The notes under the pieces: generated by a model
What the model was told of the DNA's origin: nothing
Databases searched by the model: none
The model's input: only the letters and a program-made list of their open reading frames with translations
Position numbers and translations under genes: made by a program
Assembly (NCBI RefSeq): GCF_009377235.1
Contig: NZ_VMNX01000010.1
Location: forward strand, 18,470 to 82,469
Direction: 5' to 3'
Origin: Streptomyces acidicola
GTDB lineage: Bacteria > Actinomycetota > Actinomycetes > Streptomycetales > Streptomycetaceae
DNA length: 64,000 nucleotides
Part shown: positions 34,138 through 42,501 of the stretch, piece by piece
How positions within the stretch are numbered: the stretch's first letter is position 1
Layout of the letters: each line of letters opens with the position of its first letter

Positions 34138-35292
34138 CTAGACCAGCGTTCCCTCACTGTCCTTGCTCGAGAATCGAGGGGCGACTTCCTCGGCGAACCG
34201 GATCAGTTCGTCGTTGTTGCGGCCCGGTTCCAGGTGTCCCTGGCCGAACATGAGGAAGCACTCGTTGAATCCCAGGCGGTCGTGGGCCTGCTCGATCTGC
34301 CGGGAGATGTCATCCGCGGTGCCGATGAGCACATTGGGGAACTGCTGACCGTGGGGGATGAACCACTTGTCCCAGAACCACCGGTGCTCGGCCTCCAGTT
34401 GGGCGGCCTGCTCCTTGTCATCGGTCAGGATGAGAAAGCCGCCCCAGGCCCCGATTTCCTCGCGGGGCACGTCGCGCCCGGCCTTCTTCGCCGTCTCGGA
34501 ATAACGCTTCCACAGCGCCTCGCAGAAGTCGAGATCTGTGGCGAAAACAACTTGCTTTCCGCCCTCGCGGGCCCACATGTCAACGGTTCGCATGCTGTAG
34601 GCGAAGGCACCGTAGACCTTTGGGTGCGGGTTCTGGAAGGGGCGCGGGGCGATTCCGATTTCCTGGACGATGCCGTTCTCGTCCATGCCTCTGCCGAATT
34701 CCTTGTACCCGGGGTGGCCGGCCGAGCCGCCCTCCGGGGGGAACTGCCAGTACTTGCCCTTGTGGCTGAAGAGTTCGTTCTCCCACGCCTTCTTCAGTAC
34801 CTGGACGGACTCCTCGAAGATCTCCCGGTTGGTGGCATCCTGATCGTCGCGGGCCTTGGCGTGCTGGACGTTGGTCGCGCCGATGCCGCGGATCGCGGCG
34901 TAGGAGTCCACCCAGCGCGCGTGGTAGCCGCGGGTGAAGCCGACGATGAGCCGCCCCTGGAGGATGTGGTCGAGCGTCGCGATCTCCTCGGCCACCCGGA
35001 CCGGGTTGTGCGTGGGCAGGACGTATCCCAGGATCCCGGCACTCATGCGCTTGGCGTGCGACCCGACGAAGAGCCCCCACATACCAGGGTGGTTGGTGAT
35101 CTCGAAGCCTTCGATCTGCAGGTGATGCTCGGGCGAGCAGTAGCTGGCGTAGCCCAGTTCGTCGGCGAGCCGGACATAGCCCTTCACCTCTTCGAGGTAC
35201 CGCTGGTACAGGTCAGGGCGCTGCCCCGCCATGCCCTGCTCGAGTTCGTGGCGCCGACCGATCACGCCGGTCTGCATGAGGTGGAATTTCAC
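34138..35292 (-). CDS. LLM class flavin-dependent oxidoreductase 2
   Basis: 384 aa from GTG 35292 (AAGGAGAC about 8 nt upstream). It shows VKGYVRLADELGYASYCSPE then HHLQIEGFEITNHPGMWGLF, HNPVRVAEEIATLDHILQGR then LIVGFTRGYHARWVDSYAAI, and VLIGTADDISRQIEQAHDRL, all LLM landmarks. Two different LLM proteins side by side suggest either two monooxygenation steps or a heteromeric luciferase-like enzyme (as LuxA/LuxB). Length and sequence differ clearly from LLM 1, so this is not a recent duplication. Confidence 0.87.
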   Translation of the reverse strand: MKFHLMQTGVIGRRHELEQGMAGQRPDLYQRYLEEVKGYVRLADELGYASYCSPEHHLQIEGFEITNHPGMWGLFVGSHAKRMSAGILGYVLPTHNPVRVAEEIATLDHILQGRLIVGFTRGYHARWVDSYAAIRGIGATNVQHAKARDDQDATNREIFEESVQVLKKAWENELFSHKGKYWQFPPEGGSAGHPGYKEFGRGMDENGIVQEIGIAPRPFQNPHPKVYGAFAYSMRTVDMWAREGGKQVVFATDLDFCEALWKRYSETAKKAGRDVPREEIGAWGGFLILTDDKEQAAQLEAEHRWFWDKWFIPHGQQFPNVLIGTADDISRQIEQAHDRLGFNECFLMFGQGHLEPGRNNDELIRFAEEVAPRFSSKDSEGTLV

Positions 35293-35342
35293 CGGTCCGT
35301 CTCCTTGTGTCTCTCGTGGCGGGCGATGGCATCCACCCGGGC

Positions 35343-35837
35343 TCACACGGCGACGAGCTGCCGGAAGCGGCTGCCGTGGAAGACCAGCGGCGCACGCTCG
35401 GGCTCGGCGCGCAGGGCGTGGATGGCCAGCAGGACGATCGCGTGGTCCCCGGCCGGAAACTCCTGGTGGACGGTGCAGTCGAACCAGGCCACCGCGCCGT
35501 GGACGAACACCGCACCGTCGGTGTTGCTGCTCCACTCGACCCGCGCGAACCGGTCCCCGGTCTTCTGGGCGAGGGTGCGGCAGGTCTCGTTCTGGTCCTG
35601 GGCGAGCATGCTGACGCCGAGTCGGCGCAGTCCGCGCAGTCGCGGCCAGGTGGTCGAGGTGTTCTGCACGCACACCGCCGCCAGGCTGGGCTCCAGGGAG
35701 ACCGAGGTGAACGAACTCGCCGCGATACCGACCGGCTTGTCACCCTCCATCGCGCAGATGGCCGTGACACCGCTGGGGAAGCACCCGTAAGCGCGCTTCA
35801 GCAGCTCCGAGTTTCCGGTGTTGGGTTCCAGATCCAC
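35343..35837 (-). CDS. Flavin reductase (FMN-binding split-barrel)
   Basis: 164 aa from GTG 35837 (GAGGGG about 7 nt upstream). LKRAYGCFPSGVTAICAMEG and VGIAASSFTSVSLEPSLAAV then VCVQNTSTTWPRL are the flavin_reductase domain core. VNMLA-type motif appears as LGVSMLAQDQNETC, and VHGAVAWFDCTVHQEFPAGD then HAIVLLAIHALR closes the barrel. It supplies FMNH2 or FADH2 to the two LLM monooxygenases encoded just downstream. First gene of the leftward operon, transcribed from the mirrored promoter at 36007-35979. Confidence 0.9.
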   Translation of the reverse strand: MDLEPNTGNSELLKRAYGCFPSGVTAICAMEGDKPVGIAASSFTSVSLEPSLAAVCVQNTSTTWPRLRGLRRLGVSMLAQDQNETCRTLAQKTGDRFARVEWSSNTDGAVFVHGAVAWFDCTVHQEFPAGDHAIVLLAIHALRAEPERAPLVFHGSRFRQLVAV

Positions 35838-35978
35838 CCTGTGCCCCTCTTCTGTGAGGTGGGTACTCCGCAGGCCCTTCGCCACCCGCCGGCCCACGTG
35901 GAGGGTTCCTGGCGTTCCGCGGGATTCGAGTGAAGGAGTCGGTGGCTTCAGGCAACGCCGACTGTGTGCGGTATCGCC

Positions 35979-36008
35979 AAGCTATCTACACCAACGTAAA
36001 CCGTCAAC
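35979..36008 (-). promoter_or_regulatory. Promoter/operator of the flavin reductase-LLM-SDR operon
   Basis: On the minus strand TTGACG (36007-36002) and TAGCTT (35984-35979) are 17 bp apart, with GTTTACGTTGGTGTAGA as spacer. The spacer arms TTTAC...GTAGA form an imperfect palindrome suited to a TetR protein. A near-copy in the opposite direction lies at 36078-36107. Confidence 0.6.
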
Positions 36009-36077
36009 ACTATCGTAAATTGATCTTGAAGTTGCTCTACCGCAGCTCACAGGCTTCTCCAGCAGTGCGCCGAAAGC

Positions 36078-36107
36078 GTTGACCGTTTACATGGACGTAG
36101 ATAGCAT
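36078..36107 (+). promoter_or_regulatory. Mirrored promoter/operator of the SnoaL-crotonase operon
   Basis: TTGACC (36079-36084) and TAGCAT (36102-36107) are 17 bp apart, with GTTTACATGGACGTAGA as spacer. The block 36078-36105 matches the reverse complement of 35981-36008 at about 23 of 28 positions, so both operons appear to carry the same promoter-operator module. Confidence 0.6.
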
Positions 36108-36265
36108 CCACGGCACGCCGTTCCGGCAAGGCGGCGGCAGAGTGACCGAGGACGAGCCGGGACCCGTCAGGCGGCTCCTGGTCCTCCCTCACAACTCCCT
36201 CACTCCGACACTCCGACCCGACCCGCCCGTGCGAGAGCAACCGGGCGATCTGGAGGATGACGCAG

Positions 36266-36745
36266 ATGACGCAACAGGACGAGGCGACGGCCGCGCTGGC
36301 CGATCTGGTGGAGACGGAGAAGATCCACCGGCTGCTGTTCGACTACGCCTACCACCTCGACATGAACCATCCGGACGAGATCGCGGGCCTGTTCACCGAG
36401 GACTGCTACGTCTCCTACGGACCGGGCTTCGGTGCCGAGGGGCGTGCTGCGTACCGCGAAACCCTGGGCGGGATCGGCAGCTTCTTCGCCGCGACCAGCC
36501 ACCATGTGTCGAACATCGTGGTCGACTTCGGCCCGGACCGGACCACCGCGACCGTGCGGTCGGTGCTCCACGCCTGGCACAGGTACACCAGGGACCGCCC
36601 GGACGGGCACTTCTTCGGCCAGTACCACGACGAGTTGGTCCGTACGGAGAAGGGCTGGCGCTTCGCCAGGCGCGAGCTGCGGGCGTCCGGCGTGGTGGAC
36701 TTCCACGTAAAGAAGCAGATCCCGATCGGCCGGGCGGTCTCGTGA
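36266..36745 (+). CDS. SnoaL-like NTF2-fold protein 1
   Basis: 159 aa. The start at 36266 has GGAGG 9 nt upstream; the ATG at 36257 abuts that site. VETEKIHRLLFDYAYHLDMN, EIAGLFTEDCYVSYGPGFGA, a catalytic-like SHHVSNIVVDFGPDRTTATV and YHDELVRTEKGWRFARRELR follow the SnoaL_4 pattern (bile-acid 7-alpha-dehydratase/limonene-hydrolase-like cone). Probably a dehydratase, isomerase or cyclase on a pathway intermediate. First gene of the rightward operon; its stop overlaps the next GTG. Confidence 0.83.
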   Translation: MTQQDEATAALADLVETEKIHRLLFDYAYHLDMNHPDEIAGLFTEDCYVSYGPGFGAEGRAAYRETLGGIGSFFAATSHHVSNIVVDFGPDRTTATVRSVLHAWHRYTRDRPDGHFFGQYHDELVRTEKGWRFARRELRASGVVDFHVKKQIPIGRAVS

Positions 36746-37737
36746 CGGCCTCGTCGGAGCCGGGCGGCACGGGGCCTCCCGCGTCCGGCGCGGGCGGCGA
36801 GGACGGCGCGGGCGGCGCGGGCGGCGCGGGCGGCGCGGGCGGCGCGGGCGGCGCGGGCGGCGCGGGCGGCGCGGGCGGCGCGGGCGGTGCGGGCGGTGTG
36901 CCGGGCTACCGCAACATCCGGGTGGAGCACCGCGGCCCGGTGAGCTGGATCATTCTCGACCGGCCCGAGAAGGCCAACGCTCTGTCGAACGAGATGCTGG
37001 ACGAGTTCTCCGACGCCCTGGACAGACTGGCCCGCACCGGTGGCCCGGTCCTAGCCATCCGCGGCGCGGGCAGGGGGTTCTGCTCCGGATACGACATCGA
37101 GCAGGTCGGCAGGACCGTGGCCGCGCCGGACCCGGTCGCCGACCGCGAACGGCTGGCGCACAACGTCAACCGCTACCTGGCGATCTGGGACCACCCGAAG
37201 CCGGTGATCGCCGCGGTGCACGGCTACTGCCTGGCCGGCGCGAGCCAGCTGTGCGTGTTCACCGACATCACCGTCGTCACCGACGACGCCAGCATCGGCG
37301 AGCCCGCGCTCCCGCTGGGCGGCGGCTACATCGCCCCGCTGTGGGCACCGCTCGTCGGCCCCAAACGCGCCAAGGAACTTGCCTTCGTCCCCGGCAACAC
37401 GATCGACGGAAAGACGGCGGTCACCTGGGGATGGGCCAACCACTCGGTGCCCGAGGAGGAGTTGATCCCGACCGTGGAGACGATGGCCGCCCGTATCGCG
37501 CGCATCCCCTCGGACGTGCTGCGCGTCAAGAAGCTCTCGGTCAACCGGGCCATGGAGGCCATGGGCGTACGCACCGCCGCGGCCGGCGTCCCCGAGATGG
37601 ACGCCCTGCTGCACCTGTCCCCGTCGGTGGCCCAGATGCGCGCCTGGATCGGCGAGGTCGGACTCAAGGAGGCCATCGCCTCCTTCCGGCGCGACCCCCA
37701 GGCCACACCCGAACCCATCGGAAAGGACGCACCGTGA
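36742..37737 (+). CDS. Enoyl-CoA hydratase/isomerase 1 with N-terminal Gly-Ala-Gly repeat
   Basis: 331 aa from GTG 36742, overlapping the upstream stop by 4 nt. Residues about 1-21 are a flexible segment and 22-51 are ten Gly-Ala-Gly repeats. The crotonase fold begins at YRNIRVEHRGPVSWIILDRP. Oxyanion-hole elements are GAGRGFCSGYDIEQVG and VHGYCLAGASQLCVFTDITV. The crotonase core is about 280 aa, normal length, so the repeat is an added tether. It acts on CoA thioesters (hydration, isomerisation or ring cleavage). Its stop overlaps the next crotonase GTG. Confidence 0.87.
   Translation: MTASSEPGGTGPPASGAGGEDGAGGAGGAGGAGGAGGAGGAGGAGGAGGAGGVPGYRNIRVEHRGPVSWIILDRPEKANALSNEMLDEFSDALDRLARTGGPVLAIRGAGRGFCSGYDIEQVGRTVAAPDPVADRERLAHNVNRYLAIWDHPKPVIAAVHGYCLAGASQLCVFTDITVVTDDASIGEPALPLGGGYIAPLWAPLVGPKRAKELAFVPGNTIDGKTAVTWGWANHSVPEEELIPTVETMAARIARIPSDVLRVKKLSVNRAMEAMGVRTAAAGVPEMDALLHLSPSVAQMRAWIGEVGLKEAIASFRRDPQATPEPIGKDAP
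36805..36894 (+). repeat. 9-bp tandem repeat, 10 copies, encoding Gly-Ala-Gly
   Basis: GGCGCGGGC repeats ten times (last unit GGT-containing) within the crotonase start region, nearly without mismatches. Length changes would stay in frame. Confidence 0.95.
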
Positions 37738-38510
37738 GTTCCGGAGTCGAGTTCGTGAAGGACGGCCATGTCGCGCGGGTGGTCCTGGACCGTCCCAAGG
37801 CGCTCAACGCGATCACCCCGCAGATGGACGACGCGCTGTTGGACGCCTGGACGGAGATCAACAACGATCCTGACATCTGGGTCGCGGTCCTGTCCGCCAC
37901 CGGCGAGAAGGCGTTCTGCGCCGGCGGGGACGTCAGCGGGGCCGCCGAGGGCCCGAGCCGGCGCATGGCCCTCGGCGGGGGCCTCACCGGCGTCGGCGGT
38001 CCGCTGCTGACGCTGCGCAAGCCGCTGGTCGCGGCCGTGCAGGGCTACGTCATCGGCGGTGGGTTCGAACTGGCCATGTGCGCGGACGTCATCGTCGCGG
38101 CCGACACGGCCCAGTTCGGCATGCCGGAGACCAAGGTAGGCATCATCGGCGAAGCCGGCATCATGCACCGGGCCATCCGCCAGCTTCCCCACCACATCGC
38201 CCTGGCCATGATCCTCACCGGCGAGCGCATCCCGGCCGCGGCGGCCGAACGCTACGGTCTGGTCAACGAGGTCGTCGGCTACCCGGACCTCGCGGAAGCC
38301 GCCGATCGCTGGGCCCAGAAGATCACGGCCGCCTCGCCGCTGGCAGTGCAGGCAGCGAAGGAAGCGGTCCTCTCCCGGGTGGGCTGGCCGCTGGAAGTCG
38401 CCCTGGCGACCCGCTACGAACCCATCGAGGCCTACGCCTCCACCAAGGACCGCCTGGAAGGCCGTGCCGCCTTCGCCGAGCGGCGCGCTCCCCGGTGGCA
38501 GGGCCGCTGA
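37734..38510 (+). CDS. Enoyl-CoA hydratase/isomerase 2
   Basis: 258 aa from GTG 37734 (GTGA overlap with crotonase 1). It has DGHVARVVLDRPKALNAITP, the oxyanion-hole loop GEKAFCAGGDVSG, AVQGYVIGGGFELAMCADVI, then FGMPETKVGIIGEAG, where the acidic catalytic residue is expected, and LVNEVVGYPDL. A canonical crotonase of normal length. Two tandem coupled crotonases suggest successive CoA-ester steps or a heteromer. Confidence 0.9.
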   Translation: MSSGVEFVKDGHVARVVLDRPKALNAITPQMDDALLDAWTEINNDPDIWVAVLSATGEKAFCAGGDVSGAAEGPSRRMALGGGLTGVGGPLLTLRKPLVAAVQGYVIGGGFELAMCADVIVAADTAQFGMPETKVGIIGEAGIMHRAIRQLPHHIALAMILTGERIPAAAAERYGLVNEVVGYPDLAEAADRWAQKITAASPLAVQAAKEAVLSRVGWPLEVALATRYEPIEAYASTKDRLEGRAAFAERRAPRWQGR

Positions 38511-38543
38511 CCGTCATGGAACCGCTCACGGAAAGGTGTGGAG

Positions 38544-39050
38544 ATGAGTGATCTGGATTCCCGCATCCGCAGGCTGGAGGACCGTGCCGCCATCGAGGAC
38601 CTGGTGATCCGCTACTTCCTCGCGGCCGACGACAACGACCTGGAGACCCTCGGATCGACGTTCGCGCCGGATGCCGAATTCCTCATGGGCGGCGGTTTCT
38701 CGGGCGGCTCGGACCGCGAGTCGATCGTGCGCTTCATCAAGGAGGACCGGGCCACCATGGGGGTCACGGTCCACACCCAGAACTTCACGCTCCTCACCTT
38801 CCACGACGACGACCACGCGGACGGTGTCGTCGGCGCCCACCTGGAGCTGGCACGCGGCGGGACCACGGTCTACGGCGCGGTGCGCTACCTGGACGACTAT
38901 GTGCGTGCGGACGCGGGGTGGCAGATCAAGCGCCGCGAGCTGGCCGTCCTCCATGTCGGGCCGTGGGAGGACGTCGCCACGTCGCTCACCGCCGAACTGC
39001 GTTCCCGCTGGCCGGGGCAGAAGCCGGTGTCGGCCGATCTCCCCCGGTAG
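38544..39050 (+). CDS. SnoaL-like NTF2-fold protein 2
   Basis: 168 aa. RIRRLEDRAAIEDLVIRYFL then AADDNDLETLGSTFAPDAEF and a GGGTTVYGAVRYLDDYVRAD-like core (RGGTTVYGAVRYLDDYVRAD), then WQIKRRELAVLHVGPWE, follow the SnoaL_4 pattern. ATG 38544 has GGAAAGG 9 nt upstream; GTG 38538 is an alternative. Last gene of the rightward operon. The family is the same as SnoaL 1 but the sequence is well diverged. Confidence 0.83.
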   Translation: MSDLDSRIRRLEDRAAIEDLVIRYFLAADDNDLETLGSTFAPDAEFLMGGGFSGGSDRESIVRFIKEDRATMGVTVHTQNFTLLTFHDDDHADGVVGAHLELARGGTTVYGAVRYLDDYVRADAGWQIKRRELAVLHVGPWEDVATSLTAELRSRWPGQKPVSADLPR

Positions 39051-39062
39051 CCGGCCGGAAGG

Positions 39063-39758
39063 TCACGGCTCGCCGCGCCGCAGACCGTCGAAGAAGACGG
39101 CCGAGAAGGTCTCGACGGTCTGCTCCAGCGTATATTTCCGGTCGCCCGGCTTGAACCAGCGGTGGGTCCAGTTCACCATTCCGAAGAGTGCTTTCACCAC
39201 CAAGGGCACGGCCAGGTCCTCCCGGAAAGTCCCCTCCCGCACCCCCGAGGTGATGATGTCCGTGACAATCGATTCAAATCGGCGGGTCTTCCGCGCCATT
39301 TCACGTGCCCACGGCGTCGACTGGAATGCAACCTTCCCCATGTCTTCCTGGATGTAGACATACACATAGGGGTAGTTCGCCACATACGAAGTAATCTGCA
39401 ACTCGATGAGGAGGCGCAGCTTCCGATGGGCATCCATATCCATGTCCGCGATCCGGACGGCCTCGGCAAGATTCTCGTCCAGCACCTTTTTCGCGGTGGC
39501 CTGGAAGACCTCCTGGAACAGCTCTTCCTTGCCTGAGAAGTAGTAGTAGATGGCCGCACGGTCGGTGCCGAAACGGGCGGCGATGTCACTGAGCGTCGCA
39601 GCCTCGTAACCTTTTTCCTTGAACACGTCACCGGCGATTTGCAGCAATTCTCCACGTTTCGCCAAGTATGCGGCGCCGCCTTCTACTTGAGCGCTCTGCC
39701 GACGCTTACTCAGACCGCTGTGCGACGTTTTCGGGGTGCGTTTGGCGGGCGGACTCAT
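39063..39758 (-). CDS. TetR family regulator
   Basis: 231 aa. A long basic N-terminal arm (PAKRTPKTSHSGLSKRR) precedes the HTH (LLQIAGDVFKEKGYEAATLS, DIAARFGTDRAAIYYYFSGK). The ligand domain contains YVANYPYVYVYIQEDMGK and MVNWTHRWFKPGDRKYTLEQ, the KstR2/FadR-like TetR_C type seen in regulators of acyl-CoA and sterol catabolism. It converges on the SnoaL-crotonase operon and lies next to the acyl-CoA ligase gene, so it is the leading candidate to bind the mirrored operators, with a CoA thioester as likely effector. Confidence 0.87.
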   Translation of the reverse strand: MSPPAKRTPKTSHSGLSKRRQSAQVEGGAAYLAKRGELLQIAGDVFKEKGYEAATLSDIAARFGTDRAAIYYYFSGKEELFQEVFQATAKKVLDENLAEAVRIADMDMDAHRKLRLLIELQITSYVANYPYVYVYIQEDMGKVAFQSTPWAREMARKTRRFESIVTDIITSGVREGTFREDLAVPLVVKALFGMVNWTHRWFKPGDRKYTLEQTVETFSAVFFDGLRRGEP

Positions 39759-39871
39759 AACGCGGAGCCTACCACCGCCAGGAGTGCGTTCATCGGGGGT
39801 CCGGGCGGAATGAATCAGAACAGCCCGAGCATAAGGCAGAGTTTGGGCGACATCGACGGGCGGAGATCGGC

Positions 39872-41530
39872 ATGACGGAGAATGTTCGGTGGACCGAGGT
39901 GTTGTGCGTCGGCGACCTTCTGGTGAGGGCTGCCCATCGGCACCCCGGGCGCGACGCGCTGGTGCTTCCCGGTGTGCGGTACACCTACGCCGAGTTGTAC
40001 GAGCGTGCCGAGCGGACCGCACGAGGACTGGTCGCGCTCGGTATCCGCCCCGGACAGCATGTGGGGCTACTCGCGTCGAATGGCGTCGAGTTCGCCGAAG
40101 GGCTGTTCGCCATCTCGCTGATCGGTGGGGTGGTCGTTCCGCTCAACGCCCGCCACAAGGCCACCGAACTCGCTTACATCATCGACAACAGCGATCTCGT
40201 CGCAGTGCTGACCACCGCCGGCGCCGACCAGTACGTCGACTTCGCGGCGGTACTCAAGGAAGCCCTGCCGTCACTGGCCACCGCGAAGGTCCCGACCCGG
40301 CTGAGCCTGCCCGAGGCTCGCGGGCTGCGCGCGGCGGTGCTGCTCTGCGGTGCGGACCGGGCTGGATTCCTCGACCGCGCCGCGTTCGACCGACTCGCCG
40401 CGGACGTCGATCCGCGAAGGATTCTCGAACTGCGGCGCCGCGTCCGCGTCCGCGATATCGCGGCGCTTCTCTACACATCCGGCACGACCGCGAACCCCAA
40501 GGGCTGTCTGCTGTCCCACGAGGCCATGACCCGCGGCCCGGTGGAACGGGCCCGTTTCCGGCTCGGCACCGGTGACCACGATGTCACCTGGGCCGCCGGA
40601 CCGCTTTTCCATATCGCCGCCCTGTCGCCTTTCCTCGGGTCGATCGGCGACGGCGGGACATTTCTCACCGATGTCCACTACGAACCCGGCAGGGCCCGGG
40701 ATCTGCTGGTTCGCGAGGGCGCCACCGTCGCCTTTCCCTGGTTTCCGGCAATCATTCAGCCGCTGCTCGACCATCCCGCATTCGACCCGACGGAGCTCCG
40801 GGCATTGCGATCGATGTTCCTGATCGGCCCCAGCGTCCTTCTGGAACGCGTGCAGTCCGCCCTGCCCGAGGCCGAACTCATCGCGGCGTGCGGCATGACC
40901 GAGACGGCCGGCATCTATGCGCTCAGCGACCGGACCGACTCGATCGAAACGCGCGCCACGGCACAGGGCAGACCCTACTCCGGAATGGAGATCCGCATTA
41001 TCGACCTGGAGACCGGAGAGGGCGCCGAAGTCGGCGTGATCGGCGAGCTACTGGTCCGTGGCTTCTGCGTCACCGACGGGTATTACCACGATCCGGAGGC
41101 GACTGCGGCCGCCTTCGACGAAGGCCGCTGGCTGCACACCGGCGACCTCTACAGCTGGACTCCCCAGGGCCAGGTGGCATTCCACGGCCGGCTCAAGGAC
41201 ATGCTGAAAGTCGGCGGCGAGAACGTCGCCGCCCTCGAAATCGAGTCCTTCCTCGCCCGGCACCCGGCGGTGCGGTGCGTCGAAGTGGTCGGCGCCCCCG
41301 ATCCCCGGCTCGACGAAGTGCCGGTGGCCTTCGTCGAGGTCCGCGACGGGTACACGGTCACCCCGGAGGAACTGATGGAGTTCTGCCGGGGCCGTATCGC
41401 CCGTTTCAAGATTCCACGCGCTGTCCGCTTCATCGAACCCGGCGGCTGGCCGATGTCCACCACGAAGATCGACAAGCGGGCTCTGCGCCGCATGCTCAAC
41501 GAGACGGAATCGGAGCTGACACACCCGTGA
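39872..41530 (+). CDS. Acyl-CoA synthetase / AMP-dependent ligase
   Basis: 552 aa. AMP-binding P-loop ALLYTSGTTANPKGCLLSHE, GMTETAGIYAL (A5), YRTGD-equivalent WLHTGDLYSWTPQGQV (A7-8), GRLKDMLKVGGENVAALEIE (A8) and the terminal catalytic Lys region STTKIDKRALRRML are all present. It activates a carboxylic acid with ATP and CoA. GCGGAGATCGGC precedes the ATG. Its last codon overlaps the GTG of the CMD-like gene. It starts the third operon of the cluster. Confidence 0.9.
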   Translation: MTENVRWTEVLCVGDLLVRAAHRHPGRDALVLPGVRYTYAELYERAERTARGLVALGIRPGQHVGLLASNGVEFAEGLFAISLIGGVVVPLNARHKATELAYIIDNSDLVAVLTTAGADQYVDFAAVLKEALPSLATAKVPTRLSLPEARGLRAAVLLCGADRAGFLDRAAFDRLAADVDPRRILELRRRVRVRDIAALLYTSGTTANPKGCLLSHEAMTRGPVERARFRLGTGDHDVTWAAGPLFHIAALSPFLGSIGDGGTFLTDVHYEPGRARDLLVREGATVAFPWFPAIIQPLLDHPAFDPTELRALRSMFLIGPSVLLERVQSALPEAELIAACGMTETAGIYALSDRTDSIETRATAQGRPYSGMEIRIIDLETGEGAEVGVIGELLVRGFCVTDGYYHDPEATAAAFDEGRWLHTGDLYSWTPQGQVAFHGRLKDMLKVGGENVAALEIESFLARHPAVRCVEVVGAPDPRLDEVPVAFVEVRDGYTVTPEELMEFCRGRIARFKIPRAVRFIEPGGWPMSTTKIDKRALRRMLNETESELTHP

Positions 41531-42288
41531 ACAACGGCCCGGCGGACATGACCGCGAGCACAACGCGTTCCCGTATCACGGTCGACGCGGTGCGCCGCGA
41601 GGTGCTCGACGTCCTGGACGGCGTACCCGACGGCGTACCCCACGGCGACGGACTCGGCCCGTGCGACGCGGCGCTCATCGGGCTGGCCGTGCGCGCGGCG
41701 GTGTCGACGCTCGACCCGGACGGCATCGAGGAGTACACCCGGCACGCGCTCGACGCGGGCGCCACTCCCGCACAGATCCACGAAACCGTCGTGGTGGTCT
41801 CCGGACTCGGGGTGCACTCACTGATGGAGGGCTCCCGCCGGGTGGCGGCGGTGCTGCGGGCGCGAGGCACAGAGCCGGGCGCGGCTGCCCTGGACGGACC
41901 GCTCGACGAGCACCGCGCGGCCCTGCGCGCGCGTCTGCGGGGCGATGATCCGTACTGGGACGACTTCGAACGTGAGGTCCCCGGCTACCTGGACGCCCTG
42001 CTGCGCATGTCCCCCGAGGCGTACGAGGCGTTCTTCGCCTACTGCGCGGTGCCCTGGCGGACCGGGCACGTCCGCGGCCGGGTCAAGGAACTCATATCCC
42101 TGGCCGCAGACGCGACCCCGACCCACCGCTACCTGCCCGGGGTTCGCCTGCACCTGACGAACGCCCTTCGGCTGGGAGTGGGCAGAAGAGCCGTGCTGGA
42201 AACCCTCGACATCGCCGCCGCCGCGCCCGAGCACCTCGGCGTACCCGCGGCATCACCCGGCACAGGGCCGGGAGAGGTTACCCGGTGA
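41527..42288 (+). CDS. Carboxymuconolactone decarboxylase (AhpD)-like protein, two-domain
   Basis: 253 aa from GTG 41527 (4-nt overlap). Two AhpD/CMD-like helical units are visible: ALIGLAVRAAVSTLDPDGIE, then AGATPAQIHETVVVVSGLGV, and in the second half KELISLAADATPTHRYLPGV then LGVGRRAVLETLDIAAAAPE. The CxxC redox pair of AhpD is absent, so peroxiredoxin-reductase activity is excluded; a decarboxylase/lactone-hydrolase-like or structural role is possible. A small repeat at 41622-41650 (GACGGCGTACCC units) lies near the start. Confidence 0.7.
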   Translation: MNNGPADMTASTTRSRITVDAVRREVLDVLDGVPDGVPHGDGLGPCDAALIGLAVRAAVSTLDPDGIEEYTRHALDAGATPAQIHETVVVVSGLGVHSLMEGSRRVAAVLRARGTEPGAAALDGPLDEHRAALRARLRGDDPYWDDFEREVPGYLDALLRMSPEAYEAFFAYCAVPWRTGHVRGRVKELISLAADATPTHRYLPGVRLHLTNALRLGVGRRAVLETLDIAAAAPEHLGVPAASPGTGPGEVTR

Positions 42289-42325
42289 GCCAGTGCCGCG
42301 CGAGCCGCCAAGGCACCCGGTCGCC

Positions 42326-42364
42326 GTGGCAGGCGGTCCCGGTGGCAGGCGGTCCCGGTGGCGG
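42326..42364. repeat. 16-bp direct repeat, 2.4 copies
   Basis: GTGGCAGGCGGTCCCG occurs twice and then partially between the CMD-like and third crotonase genes. It is a local duplication; no function is apparent. Confidence 0.9.
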
Positions 42365-42501
42365 GCAGGCCTCTCAACAGCGGTCAGCCGGTGCCCTCCA
42401 GCCCGGTGACACCACCCGCCAGGTCATACGTTCGACAGGGGCAACGGTCATGCACGGCCCTGCAGCCAGGAGCCCCATTTCGGGGCCACGAAAGGGGACC
42501 C

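Noticed and set aside
34138..35673. Longer start for LLM 2
   Set aside because: The extra 127 codons overlap the flavin reductase gene and are Arg/Pro-rich. GTG 35292 has a good ribosome site and the family N-terminus.
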